From: Pholis gunnellus
Lineage: Eukaryota; Chordata; Actinopteri; Perciformes; Pholidae
Direction of reading: 5' to 3'
DNA length: 64,000 nt
NCBI GenBank assembly: GCA_910591455.2
Contig: OU342806.1
Coordinates: forward strand, 11,635,426 to 11,699,425
Made by a program: the position numbers and the translations under genes. The notes beneath the pieces are model-generated. The model saw only the letters and a list, made by a program, of their open reading frames with translations, was not told the DNA's origin and made no database searches. This document shows positions 1 through 10,775 of this stretch, one piece after another. Within the stretch, counting starts at the first letter, position 1; each line of letters opens with the position of its first letter.

Positions 1-631
1 TTTTGAATTAAGTAAAAACGTTCAGCCTTCAGCTTCAATAACCCTTTTTGAATAATGTTTTTATTTTCATCATTTCTATTTTGCAATATATCCTTCCAGA
101 ATAAAGTGACGTTGAATAAACATTTTAAATTGATTTACGTTCAAGGTTATTCTTTTTATTTGTATTAACTCACTTATTTGTATGCTTTACAAAATGGGGA
201 AAGACTACTTGTGTTTAATAAAATGCTTCATATCAACTTCACAGTACATGCATTGATCCATTTTCAACACCATCAGCCTCGCGTATGCCCACTTTAATGT
301 GGTCTCTGTCCATGTACTTGCAAACCAGTAACATGCTGTTGCTCTTTGTGTTTAGTGCTTGTTGGTGAGTATTGGTATCCTAACACACTAAACTAAGATT
401 CTAAACATGGTAAACGTCAGCATGCTAACATGCTGACATAAGCATTGAGCTCAAAGCACCATTGTACCTACATACAGCATGACAGAGCGGCATGGCTGTT
501 CTCTCAGCTTTACTTTGTGAAAAGCTGTTTAATTTGTAATATAACACTTCCCACAGACTTTTAGGATGTCACACTTTTGGTTTAATTGCATTTGCTAATC
601 TAGTAGATGGTCAATATTTTTTCTTCCTTAC
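1..631. other. Left-edge non-coding stretch
   Basis: AT-rich sequence with no convincing exon on either strand. If the signal-peptide-like exon at 632-683 (minus) is real, its next exon should lie here or beyond the left edge, but no open Ig-like or receptor-like exon is visible. About 290-470 belongs to a dispersed repeat described separately. Confidence 0.5.
290..470 (-). repeat. Dispersed repeat, copy 1
   Basis: Read on the minus strand, this segment matches 43140-43280 on the plus strand: both contain blocks close to TTTACCATGTT, TTAGTTTAGTGTGTTAG and CCAATACTCACCAACAA. Two unlinked, oppositely oriented copies in one window indicate a dispersed repeat. The sequence resembles a very common percomorph repeat I remember, but the family name is not certain. 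Confidence 0.55.
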
Positions 632-683
632 CTTGAATCAGTGAAAAACAGATGAAAATCAGCGGGGCTGTCATCTGTGTCAT
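632..683 (-). CDS. Candidate signal-peptide first exon, gene runs off the left edge
   Basis: On the minus strand an ATG at 683 opens MTQMTAPLIFICFSLIQ, a short hydrophobic leader, followed after a phase-1 G by a consensus donor (CAAG then GTAAGG, exon end 632). A TATA-like TTATAAAT sits about 45 bp upstream, at the right distance for a very short 5' UTR. Phase-1 signal exons are typical of immunoglobulin-superfamily genes, and the 5-HT3 genes nearby also leave their leader exon in phase 1. No second exon is visible in 1-631, so the family is unknown and it could be a relic. Confidence 0.3.
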
Positions 684-726
684 CTTGTCTGTGTCAGCTC
701 AACTACTTCCATAACATGTCCCATCA

Positions 727-734
727 ATTTATAA
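727..734 (-). promoter_or_regulatory. TATA-like box upstream of the candidate leader exon
   Basis: TTATAAAT on the minus strand, about 45 bp upstream of the ATG at 683. The duplicated copy near 2290 has TTTTAAAT in the same relative place. Confidence 0.3.
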
Positions 735-2204
735 GGACAACGTCAACCGGCTGAACAGTCGGTGTGTCTGGTTTCTCATTGGCTAAATTGAGTCTCAACT
801 CACACCTTTTTCTTCTAAATGACTTGTGTCATGTCTTGTTTTTCAAAGTAAATACAACCAAAGCAGGATGTCTGCTGATGATGTTTTGAAATTGATCTCA
901 GGAGTCGGTTTAACTTGTGTCTAGGTGAGAAGTACAGGACGTCATTTGCTTTTAGCCTTAGGAATAAAAGCAAATAGGAGAACTTTGTGAATACATGACC
1001 AGTGTTGTTCCAGTTCCTAACTTCCAGGGTAGATGGATCATAGTTAAATGGTTTGTTGGAACATGTAAATATCCACTTTGGTCTGTATTACTTGCCTAAT
1101 TTTTTACAAGATCTGGTCGGTTTTAACTGTTTACTTGCGGCTACATTTTAAATGAGACATGTAGAATAACATATTTTTGATGTAATATCACAATTTCACC
1201 ACGTCTACACATGGATTGTGAAAATTAGCAAAGTCTGGAAATGAAGCCAGTGTGTCAGTTCTCATACAAAGGCTCCATATCCTCACTATCCTCACTAATC
1301 ATATTGCAGGCCAACGTCACCATAAGAAAAACTGAATAATAAGTTGATTTGGGATTTATTAAAGGAAATTGTGCACTGGCAGGCATACGCAAGGTTTTAT
1401 AAATCATAACACTTTTCCGGCCTACGTATATTTCCTCATTTGTATATACGCAAACATTCCGTGTGGATCCTACGCACTGTTTTGTAAATGAGACCTCAGG
1501 CCTGCGCTTCACCTGCTTATGGCTTTAGGAAGGCAAATAGGAAAACCTCAAAGACGCATGAACAGTGTCGTTCCAGTTACTAGAAACCTCAAGGGGATTG
1601 AGAGTCAGATAGTTTGTTGAAACATGCTGATCGTTATTGTTTAACTGACAATGCAAGAGAAAAGTTAGGACGACTTTAAAGATCTTTTTGAAAAAAAGCA
1701 AGCAGGTATTTGGTTTCAGAGCCTCAGGGGCGGGGGGGGGGGGGGGGGGGGGGGGGGGTATTGTTAGGATTTTATCAACACTAGCACTCTTTTCTATTCT
1801 GCTTCGATCGGTTCGGTTCCTAATCGATACTCTTATCTGATTTTTTTACTTACCGTAAAATTACTTTAATTATTCTTGTATGTATACAAATAGTATTTAT
1901 TGAGCAGCATTACAAGAAGTTCAAAAATCTTTAAAATACGAAAAAAGATAAGAGTTAAATTGATGAGATAGACCAAATAAATACATACTTTTCTTAATAT
2001 TTGCTCAAAGGCAGATCTTTGTTTGTAATCGGTACAGAATGGGGTAAGACTTAATTCACTGTTAAACAACATGCTTCATATCAGCTACACGATACACACA
2101 TTGATCCATTTGAAATTTGAGGCAACTCATTACACTATTAAATGCTACTATTGTGTAGTTTTATCAGCCAACTTTTAACAGATTATCTATTTATTCAACT
2201 CATT
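735..2204. other. Non-coding stretch between duplicated blocks
   Basis: No exon recognised. It contains the duplicated GGCAAATAGGA-type blocks and a poly-G run. The open frame at 1255-1512 (minus) has no recognisable domain or splice context and overlaps duplicated non-coding sequence. Confidence 0.45.
1732..1758 (+). repeat. Poly-G run, about 27 G
   Basis: An uninterrupted G homopolymer preceded by GGGGC. It could form a G-quadruplex, and it is also prone to length error in assembly. Confidence 0.85.
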
Positions 2205-2235
2205 TTGTAGTTGGTCAATATTCTTTCTTTCTTAC

Positions 2236-2276
2236 CGTGAAGCAGGAATGATGAAAGGATGAAAAGACACCTTCAT
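2236..2276 (-). pseudogene. Decayed copy of the leader exon
   Basis: Homologous to the exon at 632-683 (both contain TTTTCATC and end at a GTAAG donor), but the reading frame from the ATG at 2276 gives MKVSFHPFIIPAS with poor hydrophobicity and ends in phase 2 instead of phase 1. Likely a non-functional duplicate. Confidence 0.3.
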
Positions 2277-3030
2277 AACTTGTCTCATCAATTTAAAAGC
2301 AAAATTCCAAGTGTCTAAAGAAATGGTGAATCTTGTTTCTAAATGGATCTACTCTACTTACAGATTTACATTTGAATTACTTGCATGCATGTCTTGTTTG
2401 TCATAATAACAGTGTTTACAACTGAAATAAACAAACCAAACAAGGGAGTACATGTCATTAAAATGTGAACGATGTTCTTCATTTCATTAGAGTTGGTTTC
2501 AGTTGTTAGATCTGTTTATCTTAGCAGTTTGCACATCCTTAACAAATATTATAAATGCACAAATAAGCAATGAGCCTAAATCATTACTCACATTTACATC
2601 TCACTCAATACAGAGGTCAAGAGAAAACTATACAAATTAATTATTTAATGTATGCTGGGCGAAACATAGAGGCAATGCATGAAATTCTCCCCAGCGTGTA
2701 ATTGACTGTTTTTAAACTTTTCAGTGTGAATCGTGACTCTGCTCTGCAATAATATTCACTAATTTATCAGAGCGTAATTAGGGATGTTGGGATTAACCTG
2801 TTTAATCGTAACCAGGTTTATATAACTCACTTTTTCATAACTGTAGGAATTGAAGAAGCTACGATATAGATGGCGTCCTGATCATAGACTATATATAAGA
2901 AGTGGAAGTGGATATTTCCTCTGATAATAATCGGGATATCAAAATTCCATATTGTGACATCCCTAATCCCAAAGATTACTCTCAAAATTATTGTTTTTTT
3001 TACAATAGCAGGCACAATTGAGGTGTAACA

Positions 3031-3624
3031 TATGGAAGCCCATTCCGCCAGCATAAAAAAAAAAAAGAAATCCACCCAAAAAAAATTTTTAAAAAAGATT
3101 ATGACGTTTTTTATTTTATTTTTTTAAATTATTACACTAATAGTAACACTAATTACAGTATATTTGCAAACTCATTCGTATTATTATTAGTGCTGGGCAA
3201 GTTAACACGTTATTATCGCGTTAACGCATTAATAAACTAACACCAACAATTATTTTATAGCGCGTTTTTTTTTTTTGAAAGTCCGTTGCTCACTGACGGT
3301 GGAGGAATGGAGACTACTGGACATCGCTGCGGTAAAGTCAGCAGACACTCAGATCTCCGTGGTCAACTCAGCAGACACTTAAATTTTAGTGCACCTATAT
3401 GCTGAAATTCACGGTAAACGCATTCAAACGGTACAGATCGGGAGCGAGCGAAGGATTTTGAAAGTTAGCGGAAAGATTAACGTGAGACAACATCCGGTTT
3501 CTTCAGACGAACATCCGGTTTTCAGAATAAGATGAAAAGTATGAATTATACATAAGTTTTAAGTATAAAACATGTTTTTAATTTTTTTTTTCGGTTAAAT
3601 AAAATAAAATAAAAAACATAAAAA

Positions 3625-3661
<37 letters not shown>

Positions 3662-3766
3662 TTTCCGGTTAAATAAAATAAAATAAAAAAAACAACATAA
3701 TCTTTCTTTTTTTTTTGGGTGGATTTCTTTTTTTTTTTTTTATGCTGCTGGGAATGGGCTTCCATA
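3031..3766. mobile_element. Fold-back element with inverted ends of roughly 90 bp
   Basis: The left end (TATGGAAGCCCATTCC, then GCATAAAA, A-rich, GAAATCCACCC, A-rich, AGATTATG) recurs at the right end as its reverse complement (3668-3766). Extended poly-A/poly-T tracts lie in both arms. The interior holds a sequence near 3190-3270 (GTTAACACGTTATTATCGCG...) resembling a common fish hAT-type repeat, so a second insertion may be nested. No transposase is visible, so it is non-autonomous. Confidence 0.6.
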
Positions 3767-4483
3767 GTAACGTTACATGTCAATATGGAAATGAATGCAA
3801 AGAAGGAACTGGAACAGTTTTGTGTTTTAATGCTTCACATTACAGAGACGTATTGTCCTAGGTCCCGTTTCCCAATAAGTTAAGTGATTTCCACTCTAGG
3901 TACGAGACACTTGCTAAACTATGATCATCTTTGTCATCAACAGTATTTCCAGTTAAGATGCTTTTAGGAAACACCAGGCTTAAGAGGGAAAAAACGGATC
4001 TCACAATCATCCGAGCCTTTATATGCTTCTGGGAAACGAGGCCCTGTACATCAACTCAGGAAAAGTGGCAAATAGAAGAACTTGTAAGACACATACATTT
4101 TGTCCTCTTTACAATAATCCTCCAGGGTAGAGTGATGACTGTAGTTCGAATTGTTTGTACAAGTATGCAATTATGTGTTGCGTGACTGACAATGCTGGAG
4201 AAAAGTCAACAGGAGTTACAAAATCTCTCTAGATGTTTATTTTAGAGCGTCAGTGCCCTAAAACGTAACTGTTAAACGGTTAAATAACACAAAACATCAA
4301 ATTGAATTGTGAAAGAGGGACAGTTCAGCGGAGAGATGTACCCTAACATAATAACTTTCAAATGCAACAACTCGACCAACCTTCACAATTCTTGCAGCAG
4401 TTAGTAGTAATAGTAGTAATTGACAATGACTATGAGAAAGCCTGTTAACAAATACGAAAAAACAAACAAACTCGAAAGCAACA
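3767..4483. other. 3' flank of the 5-HT3-like copy A gene
   Basis: No coding exon seen. Contains an AATAAA signal on the minus strand at 4236-4241, 243 bp past the copy A stop codon. Confidence 0.45.
4236..4241 (-). terminator. Putative polyadenylation signal, 5-HT3-like copy A
   Basis: AATAAA on the minus strand, 243 bp downstream of the stop at 4484. Copy B has the same signal 244 bp after its stop, which supports a shared ancestral 3' end. Confidence 0.5.
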
Positions 4484-7400
4484 TCAGGATGTGTTGTTTG
4501 ACTGCATCCAGATGATGATGATGGTAATGAAGCTGACTGATATGAAGAGGATGTAGAGGCAGAAAAGCAGGCGGTCTATAATGAATCCCACCTGGATCCA
4601 CTCTTCCGAGCTCTGGCTTTCCCCTAGCCGCTGCTTCACCTGAAGGCAGATGGCTTGGAGGTCGCTGCCTAGGCTCCTCAGCTCCTGCCAGACCAGCTCC
4701 TTATCCAGCGGCCCTTTCTGTTGTGAAACCTCGCCGTCCTCTGCCACCAGAGAAGAGACTTTCATTTCTGTTGTAGAGGATAAGAAGAGGGCGGTGATGG
4801 CAACTGGGACTGTTTATATTGACGTAAGGACTTGCATAGTTTCACATTCCAAATCTCACAGACTACCTTGTGCAGCAGGATTTCGGATGACTGTGTCCTC
4901 TCGATCTCTGGGCTTGGGAGGAAGCCGTACCAGGCGGCCCAGGATGTGAAGAACAAACACTCTGATCCAACGAGGGACTGGAGAGTAGTGAGCGGAGCCG
5001 CACAGCAGGTTTGTGATGAGGATAGTCTCCAGTAGACTAGCCGCCATAAGAGCCAGGCACAGACACAGGAACACGTCTGGGATAATAGTAATAATAATAA
5101 TTATAATAATGTGCTTTTTAGAATTTTTTCTTTTTTTTTCACATACCCGCTTAACAGACAAATTAACAAGATAAATCCATGCCGAAAACTTCAAGCATTA
5201 AAGGCCATTGACATACAGCATTATCACCGTTTAAGTTGATATGGCAAATGTGGCAGTTTCTTTTTACTCATCAGACAGATACGTCGTAGCTTTAGCATTC
5301 ATTTAGAGCCATGTTTCTGTCTTTCTGATGAATTTAAAGGAAGAGTGTGTAACATTTAGGGGGGTTTATTGGCAGATATTGAATATAATATTAATAACTA
5401 TGTTTTAATCGGTGTATCATTAAATGAAACTAAGAATCGTAGTGTTTTTACTGGCTTAGAAAAAGCAATTTCTATCTTCCGAGGGAGCGGGTCCTCTTCC
5501 ACGGAGTCCGCCATCTTGCACTGTAATCCGATATTATAAGCTGGCGCCGGTGCTAAATAATTAAAGTCCGTAGTATTGATAAGCCCCGATGTTACTGGTG
5601 CTTTTTATTAGTACTTTAAAATGTTTTGGTGGCATTTTATTATCACGCTGCAGCACGCATTTGCTCTGCTTTTTCTGTTGGGCAGAGATCCTCCCACGAC
5701 TCACTCACATAGACACAAACAAACACAGACAGCGAGCAGATAAACTGCTGAAGTCAAGATTAATCGAGTTGATGGAAACTACGCTTGTTACTGTACGTGC
5801 AATAAAATGTTTGCGAGTAAAAAGCGGATACTTTATCAATGCATCTGTGCAACAACCATGGACATAACAAAAGTGAAACCTAATTCAATCTGCTCTTTTT
5901 GCAGTCTCATCCACTGCTGCTATGTTTACATAAGCACAGCACACACCATCGGCCAAAAGCTTTTTTTAAAAACTGCATCTGCCGGCTGAGACAAAGCAAC
6001 TTGGTGGACGGAAGACGGAGGGCAGAGGACAGGAGGAATGACTGATACCAACTGAAGTCTGTATTCAGAAAATCATTTTATATTTGTTTCCAGTGAGATA
6101 TTAATTACTTTATATTCTGTTATATATATGATATTATCTTTAGCTGTTAAATGCTTCACCGTTATCACTAGCTAGTGGCTAACTTTGTCTGACTGGTGTT
6201 TGATGCTAGCCAGGTAGTTCACAGAAATGTTACTGAAAACAGCTGCATCATTGAATTTTTGAATTTTTGGCTTCAAGTGACTTTCGCAGTAGTGGAGGGT
6301 ATTGTCAACTGACTTATGAGAGGTATGGTGTTTCCAGTGACCGGCAGCAGGTCGTTCATGATGAGCAGGAAGACGGTGTAGCCCAGGATGAGGGTCATCT
6401 TAAAGGAGGACCGATCCACATTCTGAGGAGGCAGCAGGAAGCTGAAGAGGTCCACTGTGATGAGGAAGCAGCTGGGGATCAGCAGGTTCACCACATAGAG
6501 GGTGGCCCGGCGCTTCACTGACACCTGTAGCGGTGCCGAAAAATACACAGCAGCTGGTAAACCAGACTTCTTAGATTTGTACAGAACAGAACTAATTACA
6601 TGTTTAGCTGTTTTACTCAATTTTACACTGCCTGAAAAGATGGCTCTAAGAAGTTTTGTTGTATTTGAATAAATATATAACATTTTTGATAAAATTATGC
6701 GGATACAAAATCATCACAATTAAGAACATCTAGCAAGCGAAAGTTAAAACAATACATCCCAGAACACAGACACATTTACACATTTTACATTTTAACACAG
6801 CATACAAGACTTTACTGTGTCAAAAACGTATGTTGTATGATGATGGTCATGCATCCTCAGTAGGGTAACTGTTAATATTCCCTGTGATGGATTCATATTT
6901 TCATTGTTATATTCTACATTATACACTTCCTGTAGTAAAATATTTGGTGACGTAGACTAAAAGACCTCCCAAAATACTTTTCAATCCTGCACCTCCTTCT
7001 CTTTTGTGTTGTGTAGCATACAATAAGGTTACAGTCTACAATATTTCCTTACAAAGAAGCGCATCTCTTGGTACATTCCTTCATTCGTAGTTGGTAGTAG
7101 GGATGTCTTCACTGTGAGTCCAATTAGTTCCCACTCGCCCATAGTTTTCATCACTTCTTTAGAGCGTTTTAATATATGTGATACATTTGATGAGAGGTCT
7201 AGCCGCAGAGAAGGTGCTGAAATCAAAATATAATAGTCAATGCTTTGGTGAGATTTCATCCTTATAATGCCATTAGTAACAAAAATGTCTATCTGGATCA
7301 TTCAATTGACAGAGGTGTATTAAAACGATTAAAAAAACACATCAATCTGTACATCTCAGGTATTGTGTAGATCTGTTTCTACTCACCATAGTGTATGTAG

Positions 7401-9280
7401 GAGTTGAAGGTTAAACTGCAGTTCTGGATGTCAAATGGAAACGTGTAGATGTCGAGCCTGCAGGAGCTGATCACTCTGACAGGGTGACCATCAATCACCA
7501 AGCCGTTAGAATACAGATAAGTGTATGGGACAAATGGAGCGGAGTTCTTCTCCATACTACAGGACGAAAACAAATAGAAGCCAGTAAAGATGATTGGTAA
7601 TATCTACTTTCTGTGTACAAATACGAATAGCTATGTTTGTAAAATACACAAACATAAGTACAGCAAGTTTTAAGTTAAACATAAGTTCACGACGTTTGTG
7701 TTTTGTCTTAAAAGAAGACCCAATTGGTTTTGGCTCTGCGCTAAAACACTGCATTTCAATTTAAACAATGCTTTTCTGACAGAAAGAAGTATTTATAAGT
7801 ACAGCTCTGATGTGGCGGTCAATCAAGGTCAGGCCACTGATGTGTGTAAAGTCAACCCACAAATACGGCTGCACCGTGATGGTACTTACAATTCATTTAT
7901 GACGATATCGGGAACCCAGAGCAGTTTCCTTGGAATTGTAATCCGTGATGTACCGCACTGTTCTGGGTCCCACCTGACAAACTCATTCCTCCATTTCTGC
8001 AGCATGAATCAGACAGATGCAACACAAACTACATTGAGTATAAAACTACAGCTATCAACATTATTGTCTTCATTCTTTTTGACTGTAAACATTTTCTACC
8101 AAGTTTTTTTGGTCGATAACATCATGTAGTATCTAATGTTTTGTTGCTGGTATGCAGTAAAATCTGCCCAAAAACTAGATCTAAGATCCAAACTGACAAC
8201 TTCCATGTTTTTCCAATTCTCAAGCGTGGAAAGAGGTGAACAATTTTATTCTTGCTGGTAACTGAGAAGGTGATTTTAAAGAGAGTACTTACTAACTCTT
8301 GCCATATATATGTTTTCAGGACTTGGGCCTTTTCATCCTGAAAAAAAAAGCCCAACATTCATTCCTATGCATTCCTTCTTTACCGACATTTTCTTTCATT
8401 GAAAGACATTATAGATACTGACAAAGATTACATGAAATTGTCTTGTTGGCTGGTATAACCACAGTAAAGTTGTTGAACTTAGAAAGAAAATCAGTTTAAA
8501 AATCAGTTATTCATAGTTTAATCTAAGAAGGCTTTTACACTGAGAAGCTATGGAACATGGCGTAGTAGTGAGTTGGTTTTAGGGTAATGTATGGTCTCTT
8601 ACCACCCCCAAAATGCTAAAAAGGATGAAGTCAATGCTGACGGTGGTGCGGGTTGATTCATGCATGACAGGTCGAATGGAGCTGAGGTTCAAGACAGGTT
8701 GGAGAGCTTCCAGCAGGGAAGGCGGGTTTGGTTGAGAGCAATTCAGCATGACAGAATTGCAAGGAGCTACGGAGGAATAAATGAATCGCAGTTATGATTG
8801 TTGCGTAGATTAGCTGCACCAACTAGCAGAAAGTAATGGTATTTCCCAACTGCATGAATTTAAAAAAACAAACAAATTGTATAGTAACATAAGTAACCTG
8901 GACAAAGAACATAACTGATGTTTTTTCTTTTTTAATTAATAAATGAATGCTCACAAATTAGTTTGTAACTTCACTTTGTGGATAAAACAAGTGCCTTTTT
9001 AATACAAATATCTCTCCTTTAATTGGAAGGACATTAAATCATCTACTGATAAAATGAGTAATAATGTTCAACATATATGAACAAATATATTTTCTCTTGA
9101 CTTGATTGTACATAGTGGCCTCGCTAAACCATCACAATAACTCAATGAATTTAAAACTTTTCACTTCCTCTACGACATATATCACTGCATCATACAGTGG
9201 GAGCTGTACTTACCATGCATGAGCACAGAGATGATGAAGATGAATAGAACCTTAGCAGGCTTGACTTTCCGCGGGCAGCA
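4484..9280 (-). CDS. 5-HT3-like Cys-loop ligand-gated ion channel, copy A
   Basis: A pentameric ligand-gated cation channel subunit for the plasma membrane. Coding exons read in order: 9280-9214 (leader), 8766-8603, 8337-8293, 7996-7890, 7556-7387, 7216-7053, 6524-6314, 5076-4867, 4767-4484. All junctions have GT/AG and phases agree, giving 473 codons plus a first exon I could not find (expected to supply the ATG). The Cys loop is CRLDIYTFPFDIQNC (13 residues between cysteines); TM1-TM2 are in the 6524-6314 exon (NVDRSSFKMTLILGYTVF), TM3 in 5076-4867, TM4 in the last exon. The loop-B tryptophan of mammalian 5-HT3A is Tyr here (FNSYIHYG). The exon at 5076-4867 is 24 nt longer than in copy B. 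The channel family is sure; the ligand is not. Closest by memory are teleost '5-HT receptor 3A-like' genes; linkage suggests an HTR3C/E relationship. Confidence 0.88.
5330..5560 (+). repeat. Dispersed teleost repeat inside an intron of copy A
   Basis: The segment GTGTGTAACATTTAGG ... GGGAGCGGGTCCTCTTCC ... GGAGTCCGCCATCTTG matches a repeat I remember as abundant in percomorph genomes. It lies in the enlarged 6313-5077 intron; the matching intron of copy B (11756-11381) is much shorter. The full extent and class are unknown. Confidence 0.5.
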
Positions 9281-9703
9281 CTAAAAACATTAACATTGGG
9301 TCTGGTGTTTATGGCTGTCCTGTAAAGTTGTCTACATACATTTTAGGTGGCAAATACAGACAAAGTATACGGCAAAACTATAATTGTCCTTGTTAATGTA
9401 CAGTAAGTGCATTTAAATACCTAAATCTAAAGGTTAGTTGATTCCAAATGTGGCAAGCCAGAAAAGCCCTGAATCGAAGTCCCAAAAGTAGGAAACCATC
9501 AGAAAATATCCAGAAATAGAGTTTCATTTTTTTAAGATCCAAAAGGGAAAGTGTGACTTTTTTAAAGGTTGCCAACATTAATGCTGTTTACATAAATGAT
9601 TTAACCCTCCTGCTTACATCTTGGGGAGTTCTGCATATTCAGATAAAGTTACATGCAAGATATTCAGGCTACTTTAATAACTACACGTAGTTTGAATACA
9701 GGA

Positions 9704-10281
9704 TACACTATATTGCCAAAAGTTTGGAGATGTATGTTGGGTTAGGCTTCTTGGTTTTAAGGGACATGCTGATGGAACAACATTCAATGATAATTTAGAC
9801 AACAATGTGCATCTTGCTTTTTGGCAAACACTAACCTCAACCTTCCCAAACCTTTAGGATGACTGAGTCAAGCCTCATCGCGCAGCATCAGCCTGACCTC
9901 AGTAACGCAGCAATGTTTCAAAATCTTGTGATTGAATGTCCACATTAAAGATGAACCGATTCAAAAAGCTTGATTCGTTATCTGACATCATTAATTGAAT
10001 AAATAACAATTCAGTACATTTATGTCTGTGTATTTAGTTGTTCTATTTTCTTTTTGACAAAGTTAGCAAAGCACTTTTTAAGCCAAGCCTGATGTTGCCT
10101 TACACACAGAAGAATGATCCCAGTCACGTCCACACAGTAAAGCAGACAGCTTATTCATTTAACACTGGTATCGGATCGGTACTTGGTATTGGCCAATACC
10201 CAAAGCCCAGGTATTGGTATCACGACTGAAAAGGTTGGATCAGTGCATCCCTAGTCCACGTACTTTTGGCCATGTAGTTTA
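9704..10281. mobile_element. Degenerate Tc1/mariner-like non-autonomous element
   Basis: The left end TACACTATATTGCCAAAAGT (9704-9723) is mirrored at 10261-10281 (reverse complement TAAACTACATGGCCAAAAGT). This is the terminal sequence of a widespread fish Tc1-like family, with TA at both edges. No transposase frame survives and a second element is inserted inside. It lies between the two 5-HT3-like genes. Confidence 0.6.
9946..10253. mobile_element. hAT-like MITE nested in the Tc1-like element
   Basis: The ends TAAAGATGAACCGATTC and TAGGGATGCACTGATCC (reverse complement of the right end) match at about 12 of 17 positions. They are flanked by near-identical 8-bp sites, GTCCACAT (9938-9945) and GTCCACGT (10254-10261), the duplication length expected of hAT elements. 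The interior has a GGTATCGGATCGG-like core typical of such MITEs. Confidence 0.6.
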
Positions 10282-10775
10282 CCCTTTTTAGTGCAGTGAA
10301 GGATTTGTTCACTCTGTGTGACTAGAGGAATGTTTGTCACCTTGATTTTTAATTTTTACTTATTTCATAATTTTAAAGTTTTGGTTTGTGTAATATGATT
10401 CTACAATAGAATATAGAATAAAAAATTGACGTTAAAATGAATGAATAAAAAGGAAAACTATTCGAACATGATTATTATATTTGAAATGAATGTCAGTCCA
10501 AAACTGAAAGAATCTTTTCAAGTAATTTTATTTTGTATACAATGTTTTCCTCCATTTTAGAATGGCACAATATAACACAGAAGGCTTCTACGGCTGATTA
10601 GAGTTAATTAAATAATAAGACCATTTGCTATTATTAATAAAACAATAACTTTAGAGTATGTAAAAATGTCTTGGCTCCAATCTAAACAACAAAATGATTA
10701 TGTATTGATCAAATTCAACATACGTTTAAGTTACTTGCTACATAAATGGAGCCGCTCAAAACAGACAGCAGTTGT
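10282..10775. other. 3' flank of 5-HT3-like copy B
   Basis: AT-rich, no exon seen. Contains the copy B polyadenylation signal. Confidence 0.5.
10527..10532 (-). terminator. Putative polyadenylation signal, 5-HT3-like copy B
   Basis: AATAAA on the minus strand, 244 bp after the stop at 10776, matching the spacing in copy A. Confidence 0.5.

Larger units (their letters stand above)
200..2480. repeat. Local tandem duplication of about 1.6-1.85 kb spacing
   Basis: Blocks recur in the same order. The ATGCTTCATATCA block lies at about 223 and 2070. A GGTCAATATT...CTTACC block followed by the leader exon lies at about 609 and 2215. A CAATTTATAAG / CAATTTAAAAG block lies at about 725 and 2289. A further pair around GGCAAATAGGA and GTTCCAGTT lies at 970-1060 and 1530-1630, with a weaker echo at 4060-4170. 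This suggests stepwise local duplication followed by decay. Confidence 0.5.

Noticed and set aside
1255..1512. 85-codon open frame (minus)
   Set aside because: Overlaps locally duplicated non-coding sequence and has no recognisable protein features.
2778..2970. hAT MITE bounded by TAGGGATGT ends
   Set aside because: Short inverted ends are present, but I found no 8-bp target duplication and the similarity is limited to about 9 bp.
3595..3783. Lys-rich open frame on the minus strand
   Set aside because: Produced by poly-T tracts in the arm of the fold-back element.
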